From positions 62,001 through 126,000 of the forward strand of contig CAWJYO010000003.1 of the NCBI GenBank assembly GCA_963847085.1: a stretch of 64,000 bases of DNA, given 5' to 3'. This document shows, piece by piece, positions 18,543-27,700 of the stretch (within the stretch, counting starts at the first letter, position 1; every line of letters begins with the position of its first letter). A program made the position numbers and the translations under genes. Under the pieces are notes generated by a model that had not been told where the DNA came from, made no database searches, and worked only from the letters and a program-made list of their open reading frames with translations. Source of the DNA: Ilyomonas sp963847085. Lineage in GTDB: Bacteria > Bacteroidota > Bacteroidia > Chitinophagales > Chitinophagaceae.

Positions 18543-18794
18543 CTTGTATTTAATGCTTACAAAAAGCAGGGTGGCGTTTACCAGATCGGAAAAAATATTG
18601 GTGGCAATAATTGGAAAATCATTTTTCAAAACGCCATAATATATCCACAAACTATTGCCTGCCAGCACGGTAAGCATCATACCCAGCGCAAGATTCTTCG
18701 CTTCTTTTTCTTTAATGGTTTTAATCAGTTGAGGCAACTGAGAAGTAGATGTGAGTACGCCGGCAATCAAACCAATAATCTCCTGAGAATTCAT
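18525..18794 (-). CDS. SemiSWEET sugar transporter (PQ-loop/MtN3)
   Basis: An 89-residue three-helix half-transporter that dimerises in the inner membrane to move sugars down their gradient. Helix 1 is IIGLIAGVLTSTSQLPQLIK with the PQ-loop motif, helix 2 is LALGMMLTVLAGNSLWIYYG, and helix 3 is IIATNIFSDLVNATLLFVSI. The length and topology are normal for bacterial SemiSWEETs. It is the only clear sugar uptake protein among the carbohydrate genes at 9-21 kb. The specific sugar is not deducible. Confidence 0.93.
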   Translation of the reverse strand: MNSQEIIGLIAGVLTSTSQLPQLIKTIKEKEAKNLALGMMLTVLAGNSLWIYYGVLKNDFPIIATNIFSDLVNATLLFVSIKYKKKEAQ

Positions 18795-18899
18795 AAGTGT
18801 TTTTTAAAGGAAAAATTGTTCTTTATCAAATTGCTTCTGCTGAACTTATAAGGGTGCAATTCACATTCCAAGCTTTTATAAACGCTTAAATTTTTTTCT

Positions 18900-19223
18900 A
18901 TGGACGATCTTAACAATGCTATTGAATTAAAAGGAAAATCCGGTACTCTTTATCAGTTTGTTCATCATTATAACCTTACCGAAAACGAACAACCGCGCAA
19001 TGCGGGCATTTTTGTTTTTACAAAGAAAAGTAGTACTGCAAACCATACTGTGCTTGACATTCAGCTTTTGTTGAGTGAAGATGAAATAACAGCAACGGTG
19101 CAAAGAATGAAAGAAGATGGTGCTGTATATGCTTTTTGGAAAGAATGTAGCGATGAACTGCAATGCGATACTGAAATTGATGACATGAAACGCGGCGAAG
19201 ACTATCGAACAATGGTGGAATGA
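18900..19223 (+). CDS. Conserved-looking hypothetical protein (107 aa)
   Basis: Not recognised. The 107-residue soluble protein has a GIFVFTKKSSTANHTVLDIQ beta segment, an acidic helix rich in Glu and Lys, and the ending DDMKRGEDYRTMVE. It has one Cys pair (ECSDELQC) but no metal motif and no signal peptide. The frame has ordinary codon use and a well-placed ATG. It stands between the divergent SemiSWEET gene and the fucosidase gene 103 bases downstream. Bacteroidota genomes hold many such unnamed proteins, and no function is offered. Confidence 0.62.
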   Translation: MDDLNNAIELKGKSGTLYQFVHHYNLTENEQPRNAGIFVFTKKSSTANHTVLDIQLLLSEDEITATVQRMKEDGAVYAFWKECSDELQCDTEIDDMKRGEDYRTMVE

Positions 19224-19325
19224 GAAGCGATTGATGTTATAATGCTATGATTTAAACCCAAAGGAGTATGGTTTGTTTTTGCGTAGATTTACGCTTTGCT
19301 TTTTATAAAACCTGCTCATTTCAAT

Positions 19326-20780
19326 ATGAAGAAACCAATTGTACTGCTGGTTGTTTCACTTTATGCTTTTACCGTGTTTGCACAAAAATTTGAAGCCAAC
19401 TGGGCTTCTCTCAATCAACGCGGCATACCGGCCTGGTTTAACCAGGATAAATTTGGCATCTTTATTCATTGGGGCGTTTACGCTGTTCCATCTTATGCGC
19501 CGGTGATTGAAAACAGCGGCGATAGCTATGCCGAATGGTATTGGCATCAAATTGAAGAAGGCAACGATAAATTCACTTCGTTTCACAATAAAAATTACGG
19601 CAAAGATTTTCAATATCCCCAATTTGAAAAAGAGTTCAAAGCAGGGATGTTTAACCCTCAACAATGGGCTGATGTGTTTAAAAAATCAGGAGCGAAGTAT
19701 GTAGTTCTTACTTCCAAACATCATGAAGGATACTGTCTTTGGAACAGTGCCGAAGCCGATAAAGACTGGCAGCGGCCATGGAACGCTGTAACCGGAACAC
19801 CACACAGAGATTTGCTGGGCGATTTAACCAACGCTGTTCGTGATGCAGGTTTAAAAATGGGCTATTATTATTCGCTGTACGAATGGTACAACCCGCTTTG
19901 GTTACAGGACAAAAAGAGGTTTGTAAATGAACACCTTTTTCCCCAGTTTAAAGACCTTGTTACAAAGTACAAACCATCTATTATTTTTTCGGATGGAGAA
20001 TGGGAGTTGACTGATACTGCCTGGCGCAGCCCTGAACTGTTAGCCTGGTTGTTTAATGAATCGCCGGTAAAGGCTGAAGTGGTAGTGAATGACCGCTGGG
20101 GCAGCAATACAAGAGGAAAATACAATGGTTGTTTATATGCTACTTCGGAATATGGAAGTGGCATGAACGCCGATGTGGTGTGGGAAGAAAACCAGGGCAT
20201 CGGCCATTCCTATGGATACAACCGCAATGAACAATTAACCGATTATAAAAGCAGCCGCGACCTGATTTTAATGCTCGTTGATATTGTATCGAGAGGCGGC
20301 AATTTATTGCTGGATATTGGACCCACTGCCGATGGGCGCATTCCCGTTATTATGCAGCAACGGTTGATTGATATGGGCAACTGGCTCAACACCAATGGAG
20401 AAGCTATTTACAACACTACAGCATGGAAAGAACCGCACCAATGGAGCGAAGGAAAACAACCGCAAAAAAGCGATAAAAATTATATGGCAGGGTATAGTGC
20501 TGCCAAACTGGTTCAACCCAAAAAAGACGAAGCTTATATCGAATATTTTTTCACAAAAAAAGGAAATACATTATACTGCACAGTGCCTTATTACACAAAG
20601 CAAATTCGCATTAAGAACACAACGTTGGCAGCATCAGCAAAAGCAAGTATTTTGGGCAAAAACAAACTTCTTTCCTGCAAACAGGAAGGCGCTGATTTTG
20701 TGATTGATTTGCAATCGTTACAACCCGGAGATGTACCTACTGAATTGTTTGTAGTTAAGTTGGAAAATGCGATACAATAA
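19326..20780 (+). CDS. Secreted alpha-L-fucosidase (GH29)
   Basis: A 484-residue retaining alpha-L-fucosidase. ATG 19326 starts a signal peptide (MKKPIVLLVVSLYAFTVFAQ). The barrel shows KFGIFIHWGVYAVPSY, AKYVVLTSKHHEGYCLW, GYYYSLYEW and IIFSDGEWEL, whose Asp is the expected nucleophile. GGNLLLDIGPTADG then closes the barrel, followed by a small beta domain. The length fits the GH29 catalytic unit with a short C-terminal domain. It should remove terminal L-fucose from glycans in the periplasm or outside. It ends the carbohydrate block. The preceding 103 bases hold one dispersed 11-mer copy (19272). Confidence 0.93.
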   Translation: MKKPIVLLVVSLYAFTVFAQKFEANWASLNQRGIPAWFNQDKFGIFIHWGVYAVPSYAPVIENSGDSYAEWYWHQIEEGNDKFTSFHNKNYGKDFQYPQFEKEFKAGMFNPQQWADVFKKSGAKYVVLTSKHHEGYCLWNSAEADKDWQRPWNAVTGTPHRDLLGDLTNAVRDAGLKMGYYYSLYEWYNPLWLQDKKRFVNEHLFPQFKDLVTKYKPSIIFSDGEWELTDTAWRSPELLAWLFNESPVKAEVVVNDRWGSNTRGKYNGCLYATSEYGSGMNADVVWEENQGIGHSYGYNRNEQLTDYKSSRDLILMLVDIVSRGGNLLLDIGPTADGRIPVIMQQRLIDMGNWLNTNGEAIYNTTAWKEPHQWSEGKQPQKSDKNYMAGYSAAKLVQPKKDEAYIEYFFTKKGNTLYCTVPYYTKQIRIKNTTLAASAKASILGKNKLLSCKQEGADFVIDLQSLQPGDVPTELFVVKLENAIQ

Positions 20781-21139
20781 AAAGTGTTTTGTATTACTTC
20801 ATGTGAAAAAGAGTATTGCCTCAGTTCGAAGTTTCAGCCTTTCGTCATTCCGCCCCAACAATAGTATAAACTTTTTTGTCTCCAAACTCAAAGTTTTACA
20901 TGCCCATCGGAAGTCTTTCGTTAAAATACTACACAGCCCCATTGTATGGTCTTATTAGCTGAACAATGTATCTTCTGAAAAGTTGGGTTCTCATTATTTA
21001 CTTATAAAAGTGCCGTCTGCTGTAAAACAATTTCCGCTCACACATTTTGAAGACAGGAAACAGCGATTTACAATTTACTTATGAACAAAAATAAAAGAGT
21101 TAGTTTACCTTACTATATTACTTATCGAAACTTCCGATT
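20781..21139. other. Intergenic stretch before the stress cluster
   Basis: 359 bases without a convincing gene. No hairpin with a T run, repeat or RNA gene was seen. It marks the change from the fucosidase block to the stress-gene cluster, and from here to 38 kb the dispersed 11-mer is almost absent. Confidence 0.5.
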
Positions 21140-21700
21140 ATGAAGCTTTTGATCAAAAACATGGTGAGCCTTCGATGCAAAATGATAGTGAAGTCTCAGT
21201 TAGAAAACCTAGGGCTTCATTCTGATATTGTTGAATTAGGGGAAGTGGAAATCAGGGAAAGACTTTCTGCAAAAAAGCAAGCTATACTTAAGCTGGCATT
21301 GCTAAAGTTTGGTCTTGAATTAATGGAAGACAAAAAAAGTATGCTGATTGAGAAGATAAAAAATATTGTTGTCGAAATGATCCATTATAGTGAGGAACCG
21401 CCGGCTATTAATTTCTCTGATTACCTGAGTAAAAAACTGGGGTATGACTATAACTATTTATCAAATCTTTTTTCTGAAGTAAAAGGTATTACCATTGAAC
21501 ACTTTATTATTGCCCATAAGATAGAACGGGCGAAAGAATTGCTGCTTTACAATGAACTAACCCTTACCGAAATTGCCTGGAAGCTTCACTACAGCAGTGT
21601 GGCTCACTTATCTAACCAGTTTAAAAAAGTAACAGGCTTAACGCCTTCTTTTTTTAAAAAAATAAAGCACAAAAGACTTACTGCACATGAAAATTTGTAA
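21140..21700 (+). CDS. AraC-family transcriptional regulator
   Basis: A 186-residue regulator with the two helix-turn-helix motifs of AraC at the C-terminus: YLSKKLGYDYNYLSNLFSEV followed by GITIEHFIIAHKIERAKELL, then LTLTEIAWKLHYSSVAHLSN and the closing QFKKVTGLTPSFFKK. The short N-terminus (SLRCKMIVKSQLENLGL, then VELGEVEI) is a known Bacteroidota layout without a sugar-binding cupin. It leads the stress cluster and is co-directional with the cupin and BON genes, so local regulation is plausible. Whether it binds the repeated boxes described at 21744, 22295 and 29109 is untested. Confidence 0.9.
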   Translation: MKLLIKNMVSLRCKMIVKSQLENLGLHSDIVELGEVEIRERLSAKKQAILKLALLKFGLELMEDKKSMLIEKIKNIVVEMIHYSEEPPAINFSDYLSKKLGYDYNYLSNLFSEVKGITIEHFIIAHKIERAKELLLYNELTLTEIAWKLHYSSVAHLSNQFKKVTGLTPSFFKKIKHKRLTAHENL

Positions 21701-21743
21701 AGTCTTTTTTGTACGTTTTTCCTCTTTATGAATCTGTAAATCA

Positions 21744-21799
21744 TGCAACTAATATCTAAAGTTATGTAATACCTGTTCGTTGTAATCCTCTCACCTTTA
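21744..21799 (+). promoter_or_regulatory. Spaced-box promoter element before the cupin gene
   Basis: TGCAACT at 21744, TGTAATA at 21765 and CACCTTTA at 21792. The offsets of 21 and 27 bases are identical to those at 22295 and 29109. It ends 17 bases before the cupin ATG. This is the weakest of the three copies (two mismatches in box 1 and one in box 2). Confidence 0.55.
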
Positions 21800-21816
21800 C
21801 TTTCTAAATAAACCCC

Positions 21817-22182
21817 ATGAAAAGTAAAGGCATAAACATTGATACGAACGAAAAAGAACTGGAGAAATCTAAGGTACAAATTATTGTCGAGATCATTGAA
21901 TATGTACCTAACGCTGTTGTAAGTAAAACCATTATAAAAAAAACAACAGGCAATGTAACGGTTTCTTCATTCGATGCCGGTGAAGAACTGGCAGAGAAAA
22001 CGTCTCCATTTGATACATTTATACAGGTGCTTGATGGCACTGGTGAGGTGATTATTAATGATGAAAAATTTGTACTCCGATTAGGTGAAGGAATTATTAT
22101 TCCTGCCCATGCTACACAGTGTTTTAATGCCACTAAGCAGTTTAAAATGATATCTACTGTTATAAAAAGCGGGTATGTATAA
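21817..22182 (+). CDS. Cupin-domain protein
   Basis: A 121-residue single-domain cupin. The fold is visible from TVSSFDAGEELAEKTSPFDTF (reduced metal motif 1, without the usual His pair), IQVLDGTGEVIINDEKFVL and GEGIIIPAHATQCFNATKQF (motif 2 with one His). The loss of most metal ligands suggests a binding or sensory role rather than dioxygenase activity. There is no signal peptide. It has its own putative promoter with the three-part box array also found before the BON and slipin genes, so it is probably part of one stress regulon. Confidence 0.85.
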   Translation: MKSKGINIDTNEKELEKSKVQIIVEIIEYVPNAVVSKTIIKKTTGNVTVSSFDAGEELAEKTSPFDTFIQVLDGTGEVIINDEKFVLRLGEGIIIPAHATQCFNATKQFKMISTVIKSGYV

Positions 22183-22294
22183 ATGTTTTTATAACCCTTA
22201 TTGTAAACATCAATAACAAAAAAGTAGATACTTTCTTCAACAGTATCAACACTTGAACTACTCTGCTATTTGCTTTGCTCAAATAGGTAAATAA

Positions 22295-22350
22295 TGTAAC
22301 ATTTTCCTCTAATCGTGTAACAATCATAGTGGAGAAAGATTTGACCTTTA
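22295..22350 (+). promoter_or_regulatory. Spaced-box promoter element before the BON gene
   Basis: TGTAACA at 22295, TGTAACA at 22316 and GACCTTTA at 22343. The two boxes are exact direct repeats 21 bases apart, and the third element starts 27 bases after the second box. The same spacing recurs at 29109 and 21744. The BON start codon lies 34 bases further on. Confidence 0.65.
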
Positions 22351-22384
22351 CACAGTGAAAGTTCTTTCACAAAAAACAGTAGAA

Positions 22385-23059
22385 ATGAAAAGTAATGAGG
22401 AACTACAAAAAGACGTTCAGGATGCTATTAAGTGGGAACCATTATTAAACGCCGCTCAAATTGGCGTAACTGCATTAGATGGCGTGATTACGCTGACAGG
22501 AACGGTTGACAGTTATACAAAAAAGATAGAGGCCGAAGATGCCACTAAAAATGTGGCTGGGGTAAAAGCCGTTGTTGAAAAAATTGAAATCAAGTTCTTT
22601 AGCTTAATGGCTACACGAGACGACAGCGAAATTGCCACTGAAGTAATGATCGCTTTTCGAATGAATGGTTTGACTGCGGGCGATAAGGTAAAAGTAAAAG
22701 TGGAAAGCGGTTGGGTTACGCTGGACGGAGAACTTGACTGGAACTATCAAAGAGAATCAGCACAAAATGCCGTAAAAAATTTATTCGGCGTTAAAGGTGT
22801 AACGAACAACATCAGGATTAAACCCGATGCAAATGACATTATTGAAAAGAACCACATAAAAAATGCACTTAACCGCAATTGGTCAATTGATGCAAACGAA
22901 ATTGAAGTTGAAGTTGTGGGTAATACAGTTACACTATCAGGTAACGTTGATTCTGCCTACCAAAAGGATGAAGCCGGAAGAATTGCCTGGAAGGCTCCCG
23001 GGGTTTTTAGTATAAAAAATAACTTGGTTGTTGAATACGGTTATGCTTTTGCGGATTGA
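22385..23059 (+). CDS. Triple BON-domain protein
   Basis: A 224-residue protein made of three BON domains in tandem (about residues 5-70, 80-145 and 150-220), each with the GVxxxxGxV-type centre: DGVITLTGTVDSYTKK, SGWVTLDGELDWNYQ and GNTVTLSGNVDSAYQ. BON domains bind phospholipid or membrane surfaces and are linked to osmotic and shock protection (OsmY, for example). Here there is no signal peptide, as in the cytosolic multi-BON proteins often found beside Usp and YceI genes in Bacteroidota. ATG 22385 gives the clean first domain. The spaced-box promoter lies upstream and a terminator follows. Confidence 0.9.
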   Translation: MKSNEELQKDVQDAIKWEPLLNAAQIGVTALDGVITLTGTVDSYTKKIEAEDATKNVAGVKAVVEKIEIKFFSLMATRDDSEIATEVMIAFRMNGLTAGDKVKVKVESGWVTLDGELDWNYQRESAQNAVKNLFGVKGVTNNIRIKPDANDIIEKNHIKNALNRNWSIDANEIEVEVVGNTVTLSGNVDSAYQKDEAGRIAWKAPGVFSIKNNLVVEYGYAFAD

Positions 23060-23065
23060 ATTTGG

Positions 23066-23096
23066 AAACGAGAGTGGACTCTCCCGTTTTTGTTTT
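23066..23096 (+). terminator. Terminator after the BON gene
   Basis: A short GAGAG / CTCTC stem followed by CCCG and a T-rich tract interrupted by one G, directly after the BON stop codon. Confidence 0.6.
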
Positions 23097-23204
23097 TAAC
23101 CCAATTATCAAATTGATGTCAATCTTACAACATACCTTTTGTTTTATGATACTTCCTAATTTGTTTTTATAGAAATTTATCAATAGGTTCTTTCGCTATT
23201 TTTA

Positions 23205-23486
23205 TTGTTAATACTTATAGCCTGCATTTCCTGGACTATTACAAAAGAAGAGGTTTTTAAGAAGTCAATAAACTATTGTGTTGATTGCAGTTTGCATAGT
23301 AAATCTTCAATCCAAAGAAAGTTTTTTTATTTATTTACCTGTGAATATTGTTTAAGCCATTATGTAACCCTTGCGGTTCTTTTTCTTACTCATTATAAAT
23401 TGATCAGTAGCGATTGGCAAGGGTTACATCAAGGCAGGGTTTTCTGTGGTTTGAATTGCCAATGTATATAAGTTTATTCGCACTTC
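23205..23486 (+). pseudogene. Remnant of a small membrane protein with a CEYCxSHYVTL motif
   Basis: The frame from about 23205 encodes KFFYLFTCEYCLSHYVTLAV, then LFLTHYKLISSDWQG. It then leaves the family pattern; a one-base change at a GGG near 23421 restores GYIKAGFSVV, followed by a TGA where homologues would be expected to carry Trp, then IANVY. This suggests a decayed copy of a short multi-helix membrane protein with a Cys pair seen in other Bacteroidota. The family name is uncertain, and so is the start. It lies between the BON and YceI genes of the stress cluster and is one of three genes there with an in-frame stop. Confidence 0.5.
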
Positions 23487-23574
23487 TTCACCAGGAAATT
23501 TAAAAAGGTAAAACAGAAATTAATGCTATCGAAAAACAATACTGTGCAAAAAAATTTAGTAAAACATAATCACA

Positions 23575-24165
23575 ATGACAAACGAAACAATATGGTCTAT
23601 TGACTATACACACAGCGAAATTTCCTTTAAAGTAAAGCATTTAACGATCTCTCATCTGAACGGTATATTTAAAACATTTGATGCAAGTATCCATACAACC
23701 GGTAAAGACTTTACAACTGCTGTAATAGACTTGTGGATTGACGCTTCTTCAATAAGTACCGGAGACGCGACCAGAGATGAGCATTTAAAGAGCAAGGATT
23801 TTTTAGATGTGCAAAATCACAAACAAGTAAACTTTACGTCCAGTACCATCGGAGAAGCAGATAATGATGGAAATCATGAATTGTGGGGCGAATTAACAAT
23901 CAAAGGAATCGCTCATAACGTAAAATTAAATGTGAGTTTCGGAGGTTTGATAAACGATCCATGGGCAAACGAAAAAGCTGGCTTTACAATTACCGGAACG
24001 TTTAACAGAACCGATTGGGGACTGGTCTGGAACAAACTGATAGAAGCCGGTGGCATTATGGTTGGTGAAGAAATAACAATGTCATGTGAGTTAGAATTGA
24101 TTAACACCACCGATAAACCATCAACGTTAGAAATGGTGCCTACTGACTACGAGATAAGGTTATAA
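23575..24165 (+). CDS. YceI-family protein
   Basis: A 196-residue YceI-like lipocalin-fold protein, a beta-barrel that binds an isoprenoid or other amphiphile. It contains the opening WSIDYTHSEISFKVKHL, the repeated strand pair with ATRDEHLKSKDFLDV, ELTIKGIAHNVKLNV and FTITGTFNRTDWGLVWN. It lacks a signal peptide, so it is the cytosolic type common in Bacteroidota rather than the periplasmic E. coli form. It sits in the stress cluster between the membrane-protein remnant and the Usp gene. The ligand is unknown. Confidence 0.92.
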   Translation: MTNETIWSIDYTHSEISFKVKHLTISHLNGIFKTFDASIHTTGKDFTTAVIDLWIDASSISTGDATRDEHLKSKDFLDVQNHKQVNFTSSTIGEADNDGNHELWGELTIKGIAHNVKLNVSFGGLINDPWANEKAGFTITGTFNRTDWGLVWNKLIEAGGIMVGEEITMSCELELINTTDKPSTLEMVPTDYEIRL

Positions 24166-24295
24166 TTCAAATGCCAATAAAAAACGCTGAATTTACCCTG
24201 TAAAATAACTTATGAAGAAATTACAATGTTTATGGTCTTAGTCTTTATAAATGGTAAACCTACTATTGAATACCCTTTCCTATTTAAATAAAAAA

Positions 24296-25165
24296 ATGAA
24301 AACAATCTTGATCGCAACTGATTTTTCCAAAGTATCCAGGAATGCTTCTTTGTATGGAGTGCAGCTTGCCAAAGCCATGAATGCAAATATAATTTTGTTT
24401 ACTGCTTACGAGGTTTCTCGCGCTATAGCGGCTATGAATGTACAGGTATCGCGCTACGATGTTATGATACAGACCGAAAGTAAACTTAGCGATGAAGCTG
24501 GCATTATTACTAACGGCGAAGGACTTCAAATTGAAACTGTTTGTGAAGAAGGATTGCCGGAACAATCAATACTTGCCGTAGCTAATGAAAAAGAAGCTGA
24601 CCTTATTATTGTTGGTATAACAGGCAGTGGTAATAATTTTAAACAGGTGTTTGGCAGCACAACAACTTCACTCAGTAAAGCTTCAAACATACCGGTAATT
24701 ATCATTCCGGGAAAAGCTATGTTTTCCAAGCCTAAAACCATTTTATATGCTAGCGATATTTTTTTAGATATAACAATCCAGCCCATAGATAATATTCAAT
24801 GGATCACCGATTTTTTTAGATCAAAGCTTTATGTTGTTCGCATTGTGAAAGATAACTTTGTGAAGTTATTGGAAGAGGTAAATGTGCCGCACAGGTTAAG
24901 AGCCGGGCTCAAAATAATCAATACCACATTTCAATTCCCCATTAATAATAATATCAGTGACGGGCTCAATGATTTTATGAACGAACAACCGGTTAATATG
25001 TTGGTAATGAAGCCGCATAAGCATGAATGGATAGAAAGGTTATTTACAAAAAGTGAAACAAAAGACATGACCTTTCATACCCACATTCCAATATTAATTT
25101 TGTCTGAAGTGACAGATAAAAAAAGCAAGCTGTTAACACTTGTCAGTATAGAAAATATAGTGTAA
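24296..25165 (+). CDS. Tandem universal stress protein (UspA family)
   Basis: 289 residues from ATG 24296 (MKTILIATDFSKVSRNA), a double-Usp protein. Domain 1 has the ATP-type loop in VGITGSGNNFKQVFGSTT (G-x2-G-x9-GST-like) and ends with IPVIIIPG. Domain 2 is degenerate (NMLVMKPHKHEWIERLF) and lacks the loop, so only the first half should bind nucleotide. Such tandem Usp proteins are typical of Bacteroidota stress clusters with BON and YceI genes. It is cytosolic. No spaced-box promoter was found before it. Confidence 0.92.
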   Translation: MKTILIATDFSKVSRNASLYGVQLAKAMNANIILFTAYEVSRAIAAMNVQVSRYDVMIQTESKLSDEAGIITNGEGLQIETVCEEGLPEQSILAVANEKEADLIIVGITGSGNNFKQVFGSTTTSLSKASNIPVIIIPGKAMFSKPKTILYASDIFLDITIQPIDNIQWITDFFRSKLYVVRIVKDNFVKLLEEVNVPHRLRAGLKIINTTFQFPINNNISDGLNDFMNEQPVNMLVMKPHKHEWIERLFTKSETKDMTFHTHIPILILSEVTDKKSKLLTLVSIENIV

Positions 25166-25226
25166 TATGACCAGAGGCATCTAAGCTTAGGATGTATCAA
25201 AATTTCGCACCTGACTCACTCTTCCA

Positions 25227-26027
25227 ATGAAGAATCGCAGTGTTATTTTTATAACAATGCTTATGCTATCAAACAACATAAGCGCACAGATGGATAATAG
25301 GTTTTACTACCCAAGTAGAGCTTATCAATCTATGGATAGCGTTACTTTTGAACAAGTATCCCTTTCAACTGATACTGTGCAGTTAAGTGGCATTTTTCTA
25401 AAACCTGACAACAATCCTAAAGCAACTATTTTGTTTTTGCATGGTGATAGTGGAAATGTTTCTCATTACCTTTTTATGGTAACTCCACTTGTTAATGCAG
25501 GTTACCAGGTTTTCATGATTGATTTCAGAGGGTATGGAAAATCTACCGGCACACCTACTCATATAAACATAGCAAAAGATGGACAGTTTGTTTTAGACTA
25601 TCTATTATAAAGAGAAGATGTAAAACACACAAAGGTAATGATCTACGGAGCTTCAATTGGCACGCAGGAAGCTGTTCATTTAGCTATGAATAATCAGGCT
25701 GAAATTGCAGCCTTAGTATTAGATGGAACGATAAGCTCCTTTACTGATCTTGCAGTAAATCATTCTCCGCCGGCTCAAGAGGCTACCATACGTAAATATC
25801 TGGTATCACCCTATTCTGCTAAGGAAGATATTAAATCAATCAAACATTTACCCAAGCTTTTTATACACAGCAAACAAGATGAACAAATACCTTTTGAGGA
25901 AGGACAATTAGTATATAAAAATGCGCTGCCTCCCAAAGCCTTTTTTGTTTATAATGGAAAGCATTTACAGGCAATGAGGGTAAATCCTGCTGGTGTGTTG
26001 AAAGAGATAAATAAACTGATCAATTAA
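25227..26027 (+). pseudogene. Secreted alpha/beta hydrolase interrupted by an in-frame TAA
   Basis: One reading frame of 266 codons broken by a TAA at 25608-25610. Before it: a signal peptide (SVIFITMLMLSNNISAQ), the oxyanion strand ATILFLHGDSGNVSHY and FMIDFRGYGKSTG. After it: the nucleophile elbow MIYGASIGTQEAVHLA, then LFIHSKQDEQIPFEEG with the acid and GKHLQAM with the His. The residue at the stop is expected to be Lys (DYLL-x-REDVKHTK), so AAA or AAG to TAA is the simplest change. All catalytic parts survive on both sides. A recent nonsense mutation, or a base-call error, is likely. Confidence 0.85.
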
Positions 26028-26148
26028 AACTGCGCAAACATGGCATTCTAATAAGCTGACTTTGGATAACAAGAAGATGAAGAAAACAAAGAAGAGAAAG
26101 AAGTTCGGGCGACAAAAGAAATAGCTATCTATAGTTTCGTTTTTAAGT

Positions 26149-26442
26149 TTATCGTTTCTCCAACAAAAAATCGCTCAAACTTACTGAACTGGCAACAGCC
26201 GCAAATCGTAAACCCGCAATTTTTAATTTGATACCAATATTAGAAAGGTCATTAAATGAAGTCTCTTTTAATAGTTTGATATGCTTTTCAACTTTATTAA
26301 AATAGGCAGCTTTTAAAAACTCAAATTTTTCATCTTCTGTCATAGTGCCATGTAAGTTGATTAAGCTGTTTTGTGCCTCTTTTCCCATTGGATAGGTAGT
26401 TGCCCAAAATAATTTTTGTGAAACATGTGATTTAATTGCCAA
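26149..26442 (-). CDS. Hypothetical protein (97 aa)
   Basis: Not recognised. The 97-residue, mostly helical soluble protein contains MTEDEKFEFLKAAYFNKVEK and a hydrophobic helix LKIAGLRFAAVASSVSLSDFL. It is transcribed opposite to the flanking genes and divergent from the sigma-factor gene at 26487, from which it is separated by 44 bases. That close divergent layout could mean shared control. No motif points to a function. Confidence 0.5.
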   Translation of the reverse strand: MAIKSHVSQKLFWATTYPMGKEAQNSLINLHGTMTEDEKFEFLKAAYFNKVEKHIKLLKETSFNDLSNIGIKLKIAGLRFAAVASSVSLSDFLLEKR

Positions 26443-26486
26443 TGTAATGACTAATATAAAAGAGGGATGATTTCACTTCAACGAAT

Positions 26487-26984
26487 ATGCAAAAGCAAGA
26501 TTTTTTATCTCTTATCTTAAAAAATAAAGGAATACTAATAAAAATTTGTAACGCCTATTGCTTTACTAGTAACGACAGGGAAGATTTAACCCAGGAAATC
26601 GTTTTTCAATTATGGAAATCAGGCAACAGATTCAAGGCTGATAGTAAATTTTCTACGTGGATGTATCGGGTTGCTTTAAATGTAGCTATTTCATTTTACA
26701 GGAAGCAACAAAAAGCAGCACCTACTGTTCCGTTAACACAAAGTCATTTAAACATTGAAGAGAAGGTTACAGAGGAAGATGAAGCAGAAAAAAAAGTTAT
26801 CCTGCTGCAACAATTTATCACTGAAATGAAGGAGTTAGACAGAGCCCTGACACTACTCTATTTTGAAGAAAAAAGTTATCGTGAAATCGCTGACATTTTG
26901 GGTATCAGTGAAACGAATGTCGCAACGAAAATCAGTAGGATAAAATCCGGCTTAAAAGAGAAATTTTTAAACACATATAAATAA
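26487..26984 (+). CDS. ECF-type sigma-70 factor
   Basis: A 165-residue sigma factor. Region 2 shows NDREDLTQEIVFQLWKSG and the DNA-melting segment SKFSTWMYRVALNVAISFYRK; region 4 has DRALTLLYFEEKSYREIADI then LGISETNVATKISRIKSGLK. The length and the acidic linker are typical of ECF factors. The next gene starts six bases after its stop and encodes a membrane protein, the standard sigma/anti-sigma layout, though that partner is not a known anti-sigma type. Targets are unknown; the stress genes around it are candidates. Confidence 0.93.
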   Translation: MQKQDFLSLILKNKGILIKICNAYCFTSNDREDLTQEIVFQLWKSGNRFKADSKFSTWMYRVALNVAISFYRKQQKAAPTVPLTQSHLNIEEKVTEEDEAEKKVILLQQFITEMKELDRALTLLYFEEKSYREIADILGISETNVATKISRIKSGLKEKFLNTYK

Positions 26985-26990
26985 CAAAAA

Positions 26991-27653
26991 ATGGAAACGG
27001 CAGAAATAAAAAGCATCTGGAAGAAGTACGATACTATGATAGAGGAATCAAAAGTATTGAACCTTCAATCATGGGCATTAAACCTCAATTGTTTTGAAAC
27101 GTTACAAAAGCAAAAGGCTACATCAAAACTTAAATCGCTCATCCTCCCTAAAATCGGGGGAATTGTTTTGGGAGTGATTTGGATACTATTTGTAGGGTTT
27201 ATTTTTTATCATGCCTTATCACAAATAGTTATGGCTGTTTCATTGGGTATGATCATCCTGTTAACCCTGATTGCGATTGTTACTTACATACAGGACATCA
27301 CTATTATCAGCCAGGTTAATTACTCCGAAAGTATAACAGACACGCAAAAGAAAATCGCTTCTTTACAAGCCTCTATCGTTAATTGTATCCGTGTGCTATG
27401 GCTGCAACTCCCTTTTTATACGACCTGCTATATTAGTAACAAACTAGCAATGGAAGGGGGTATAAAATTTTGGATCATTCAAATCCCCATTACGGTATTG
27501 TTTACATGGATAGCTGTCTTTTTGTATAAGAATATTTCCCTGAAGAATATGAATAAGAAATGGGTGAAAGGCTTTATAAATGGCAGTGGATTCAACCAGG
27601 TTTCAAAGGCAATGGAATTTATGAATGAGATAGATGAGTTCAAAAAAGGGTAA
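26991..27653 (+). CDS. Multi-pass membrane protein, likely sigma-factor partner
   Basis: A 220-residue protein with an N-terminal cytosolic part (MIEESKVLNLQSWALNLN), then four predicted helices in two pairs: IGGIVLGVIWILFVGFIFY, IVMAVSLGMIILLTLIAIV, one around LWLQLPFYTTCYI, and IIQIPITVLFTWIAVFLY. It begins six bases after the ECF sigma gene and is followed by a strong terminator, so the two form one operon. No zinc-binding anti-sigma motif is present. Similar sigma-linked four-helix proteins occur in Bacteroidota and are unnamed. An inhibitory role is inferred from position only. Confidence 0.75.
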   Translation: METAEIKSIWKKYDTMIEESKVLNLQSWALNLNCFETLQKQKATSKLKSLILPKIGGIVLGVIWILFVGFIFYHALSQIVMAVSLGMIILLTLIAIVTYIQDITIISQVNYSESITDTQKKIASLQASIVNCIRVLWLQLPFYTTCYISNKLAMEGGIKFWIIQIPITVLFTWIAVFLYKNISLKNMNKKWVKGFINGSGFNQVSKAMEFMNEIDEFKKG

Positions 27654-27700
27654 GAATAAACAATCTGTAAATGAATATAAGCTGGCTTATGAAGAATAGT

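Noticed and set aside
16955..19282. The 11-mer explained as the -33 TTTG promoter element
   Set aside because: Both orientations occur before genes and inside genes, and no TAnnTTTG box lies at the right distance from most copies.
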